From NCBI GenBank assembly GCA_016929805.1, contig JAFGIB010000208.1, positions 1 through 39,250 of the forward strand: a stretch of DNA of 39,250 nucleotides, given 5' to 3'. Shown one piece after another: positions 37,401-39,250 of the stretch. Position 1 is the stretch's first letter; every line of letters begins with the position of its first letter. This DNA comes from Deltaproteobacteria bacterium. GTDB taxonomy: Bacteria; Myxococcota_A; Polyangia; Polyangiales; JAFGIB01. The translations under genes and the position numbers were made by a program. A model generated the notes under the pieces. That model had not been told where the DNA came from and made no database searches. It saw only the letters and a program-made list of their open reading frames with translations.

Positions 37401-38763
37401 TGAAACTTTGCAGCTTGAATTGCCCGCCCGGATCGGGAGGAGGCGGCTGCGAAGAATAACTTCCGCCCCAGACCTCAACCCAAGGGTTGAATTCAAAACC
37501 CCTTTTGTCCAAGGGGCTATCGATGTGCTCCGTGTTAGAGGATTCAACAGAGCTTGAGCGTCGAGCCTCGGCCTTTATAAGAAGCTCGGGCAAGATATGG
37601 CCCAATACGGATAAATACGGTTCGGCTTTTTCTAGAGCCAAGCCGGGCACCGCATCCAAGAGTCGCAGGCCGATCGCTCTGATCGTGCCCCAGGCCCCCG
37701 TGTATGCATCAGACGCGTCCGCCTTGAGCACGATCGCTCCCGCGAGTTTTCCTTCCAGAACGCACGCGTTTAAAAAACGAGAACGGCCGACGCCGGAACC
37801 GCCCTCGACAACAATCGTGCTACCGCGATGAAACAGCGCTCGCACCACCCGCTTTCTGACGCGTGAAAGCTGCCTTTCACGCCCGATCAACGTCGGGGTA
37901 GACAAATAGGATTGTGAAGTCAAAAGCTGATCGTTTAATACCAGCCCGGCGATTGCACACAAACGTTCCATTACCTCGGCCGCGTTTATTGGTCGGCCCA
38001 TGGGATCGTAACTGATAAGCGATAGCACCAAGTTATCGAGCTCCTCGGGAATATCTTCTACGTAGCTCGAAGGGGGACTCGGTTTCGAACGCCATAGTTC
38101 GCGAAGCTCGGAGAAGCTTTTCGCTGGATATGCATGGTGTCCCGTGAGCGCGTAATAGAACGTCGTCCCTAAAGAGTATAGGTCGGTTCGAGCGTCTAGA
38201 CTTTGCAAAGAGACCACTTCCGGTGAGGTTAGAGGAGGTGTGCCTATGACATACTTACACGGTCCCATGGGCGCCAAAGCTCCGAAGTCTATCAGCTTGG
38301 CCTTTCCATCTCGGGTACAACGTATGTTGCGCGGGGTTAAGTCGCGATGTAACCGCCGTCTTGAATGAAGCAAGCCTAGGGCGGAACAAATATCGCTCAT
38401 GAGTGAGCAAGCTTTTTTCCACGGCATAGGCGCGAGCTCGCGTAGGTCGCCGCCGTCTAAAAGCTCCATGGTGTAGTAGGGTCCCGCCTCGTCTATTCCG
38501 TAGTCATAGACCTCTATGACTCTCGGATGAGCTAACTGAGTCAGAATGTGAAACTCGTGTTCAAAAAGCTTGGAAATGTCTTCGTGCTTCTCGCTACTTT
38601 CTTTCGTGAGTAGTTGTTTGAGCGCAACCTCTTGATTCGTATTCGTGTCGAACACTCGATAGACGGCGGCCATCCCACCTTGGCCGAGAGTTTCTTCAAC
38701 CTGATAGCGATTCGCGATCATCGAAGGTCGATTCGTTTGTTCAGTTGTCGGCCCAGCGTCCAC
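34495..38763 (-). CDS. Ser/Thr protein kinase fused to AAA ATPase, helical repeats and GAF-like C-terminus
   Basis: 1422 residues. An N-terminal Hanks-type kinase (residues ~19-280) has the glycine loop GQGGMAAV, K49 (VALK), the catalytic loop HRDLTPRN (D141) and DFG (D159). The kinase loop has Thr where Lys is usual. A P-loop ATPase module follows (~295-640) with VEGGSGVGRSR near residue 322, where Arg replaces the usual Walker A Lys, and Walker B LMVAVDDIH. A long helical region with TPR-like spacing spans ~700-1230. The last ~190 residues (ESARSVISTVASMLEECKG...GGFLFT...GLAVLVLS) look like a GAF domain. This layout is typical of large signalling kinases of Myxococcota. The frame starts at GTG 38763; ATG 38721 (MIANRYQVEETLG) is the likely alternative. 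No partner gene is adjacent. Confidence 0.88.
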   Translation of the reverse strand: MDAGPTTEQTNRPSMIANRYQVEETLGQGGMAAVYRVFDTNTNQEVALKQLLTKESSEKHEDISKLFEHEFHILTQLAHPRVIEVYDYGIDEAGPYYTMELLDGGDLRELAPMPWKKACSLMSDICSALGLLHSRRRLHRDLTPRNIRCTRDGKAKLIDFGALAPMGPCKYVIGTPPLTSPEVVSLQSLDARTDLYSLGTTFYYALTGHHAYPAKSFSELRELWRSKPSPPSSYVEDIPEELDNLVLSLISYDPMGRPINAAEVMERLCAIAGLVLNDQLLTSQSYLSTPTLIGRERQLSRVRKRVVRALFHRGSTIVVEGGSGVGRSRFLNACVLEGKLAGAIVLKADASDAYTGAWGTIRAIGLRLLDAVPGLALEKAEPYLSVLGHILPELLIKAEARRSSSVESSNTEHIDSPLDKRGFEFNPWVEVWGGSYSSQPPPPDPGGQFKLQSFSGSQELRSRVQSALRDWLQQVSEQQCLMVAVDDIHRIDEPSAASIALLSHEITQKMLVVVVTAETDAPAISLAAVKLLKDTSERINLINLSSEQTERLLGSIFGETRNVRIFSDKLYTISLGNPRAIMQFTQHLLDKGLIRYRTGTWTLPSSIDIGDLPGSLSEAIRTRAHKLSDDALMLAQTMALSPQQSFTYQECLLLTEHQDKDRLIQNLDELIASEVLSTEGEYYSLSQHIWVSVLVEELDKDKKRSLHLKLAEIFGKRGGEHFREAQHLLIAGEEALAFDVLVRYIGVFRQRIAQSPGAFFEYIQSLPDSWVATFETLIQKGRTLGRPKREIYWLQSALVTLQAATGSVNKAHLIEVIEQLTHDSGLSCYQTLNSSIDASARLWQAIEMAQQRYDSSGESERVLDPSTAIGELVQVIIAAINLAGNSLDFLLLSSLPSLEPLLPLSPAIDIVDKDIRTTSHLIAGRYEKARQGYLEMLGRVIQPDHAGLDESSYDYTHLNLIYAVGMIEASLGLKWKPKWIDELEAYPLYHVNAWRIRMVYCLRQGDALSAEKCKSRIEILQIQNSPAQVFEGTHLLAEITVFSSCNDLMGVRQTLDEIRAMADRFEAWAPVLNFARGEYQRIRGDYPRALVEFEKALRLTAPGYHIIWTYIAGVYLNTLFHLGRLQEVKELGRKFLEAAERENLGIAGTLISVAVAPALAKLGETEQAVRLVEKVIDEVEAAGITGVNLGVAYETRARVAIFMNDDECFSKYAERCAEQYKSGHNYALTARYEKLIQEARQAELIVSSELAQAAEFSQESARSVISTVASMLEECKGPDERAERALQLLVEKSDCAGGFLFTIQKEGPVLSAQSGNYPPPPDMDTMVKSYILSEVEDSDDSMHRSSSIDSALEKTVRWTEQKKERYRPLVLGHNTPRGFGITGLAVLVLSRDRVFNFPGDALTAVSKFLIDAGDTSLVLRSN

Positions 38764-39250
38764 GTCAGAGCACTTTTTTAGTTAATCTTATGCCTTCAAA
38801 CCGTAGACGGATACGAAGCTTACACCTTTCGTTCTTGTTTCAAAATAACTTCGTTTCCTTTCCCACTATTAAATCCGTTTCACTCGACTATCGCCTACGC
38901 CCGCTTCCGTCATCACGTTGTAGCGATGCGACTGACTACGCCCCGAACCTCCCGTTCAGCGGCTCGCAGCCTATGTGGTAGAGAAAACGACTTCTGTGTA
39001 AACGGCGGCGACCGGATGGCTTCGGCTCAGATGAGCTATTTTAAATATAACATAGTGCTCGTTGAAACGAAACGGGATTATCGTCGGAGGATAACGAAAG
39101 ATACGTAAGCGCCCATTTCCTCGGTGCTGATCCAAAACCGTTTTTAGTCGATATCGACTGTTTTTTTGTAAGCGTTCAGGGGGGCAAACAAGTCGGCGGC
39201 CAATTCGCCCGTAAAACCGAGCGCGCCCGCAGGGCCGGCGAGGATGGTAC
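38764..39250. other. Right-edge intergenic region
   Basis: 487 bp upstream of the kinase gene with no supported gene. It should hold the kinase promoter. Near 39146-39167 AGTCG-ATAT-CGACT followed by a T-run is a weak terminator-like hairpin. The start of palindromic repeat copy C follows at 39168. Nothing else was recognised. Confidence 0.4.
39168..39211 (+). repeat. Palindromic intergenic repeat, copy C (left part)
   Basis: GTAAGCGTTCAGGGG, then GGCAAACAAGTCGGCGGCCAA, matches copy A up to the centre. The right arm (CCCCTGAACG.TTAC) is not found before the window ends, so the copy is either longer, truncated or a half unit. The sequence after 39205 (TTCGCCCGTAAAACC) no longer follows the other copies. 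Confidence 0.55.

Noticed and set aside
39146..39167. AGTCG/CGACT hairpin with T-run as a terminator
   Set aside because: The stem has only five pairs and there is no plus-strand gene upstream to terminate.

Overview
The window looks like a chromosomal fragment of an uncultured Myxococcota-type (deltaproteobacterial) bacterium of moderate GC. The evidence is the protein repertoire: Myxococcus-type cysteine-rich repeats (DUF4215), MopE-like CDGxDNDCDGxxDE motifs, a MYXO-CTERM-like sorting tail, many secreted lipoproteins with acidic linkers, and a large Ser/Thr kinase fused to an AAA ATPase and a helical-repeat region. The taxonomic call is an inference from these families. No rRNA, tRNA or CRISPR array was seen.

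Region 1 (1-19.6 kb) is a cell-surface block. After the tail of a cut-off gene (2-169), a minus-strand pair encodes two lipoproteins built on DUF4215 stalks: one ends in a C-type lectin domain (4823-6409), the other in IPT/TIG and Kelch-like modules (356-4771). Across a 460-bp divergent intergenic region lies a plus-strand operon of three exported proteins: a MopE-repeat lipoprotein ending in a formylglycine-generating-enzyme-like domain, a 1869-aa protein with a von Willebrand A domain and MYXO-CTERM tail, and a cysteine-rich lipoprotein. A further lipoprotein with a second C-type lectin domain and a glycine-rich tail (16465-19587, minus) lies between two inverted copies of a ~185-bp MITE-like element.

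Region 2 (20.1-23.9 kb) holds an MFS transporter and a membrane protein with a spermidine-synthase-like core.

Region 3 (23.9-27.7 kb) is an accessory patch that looks more AT-rich in its middle. It contains a decayed RAYT/IS200-like transposase remnant, a palindromic repeat, a BrnT/BrnA-type toxin-antitoxin pair whose toxin frame carries an in-frame TAG, a DDE transposase and another cluster of palindromes.

Region 4 (27.7-39.25 kb) has a radical SAM protein followed by an aldo/keto reductase, an SdiA-regulated-type lipoprotein, a minus-strand operon of cysteine-rich lipoprotein, coiled-coil porin and small PBP-like phosphate-binding protein, and the 1422-aa kinase. A ~60-70-bp palindromic repeat occurs three times (24.7, 30.0 and 39.2 kb).

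The strongest candidates for a second look are the MITE-like pair, the palindromic repeat family with a nearby RAYT remnant, the interrupted toxin gene, and the surface system of modular cysteine-rich stalks carrying exchangeable heads.
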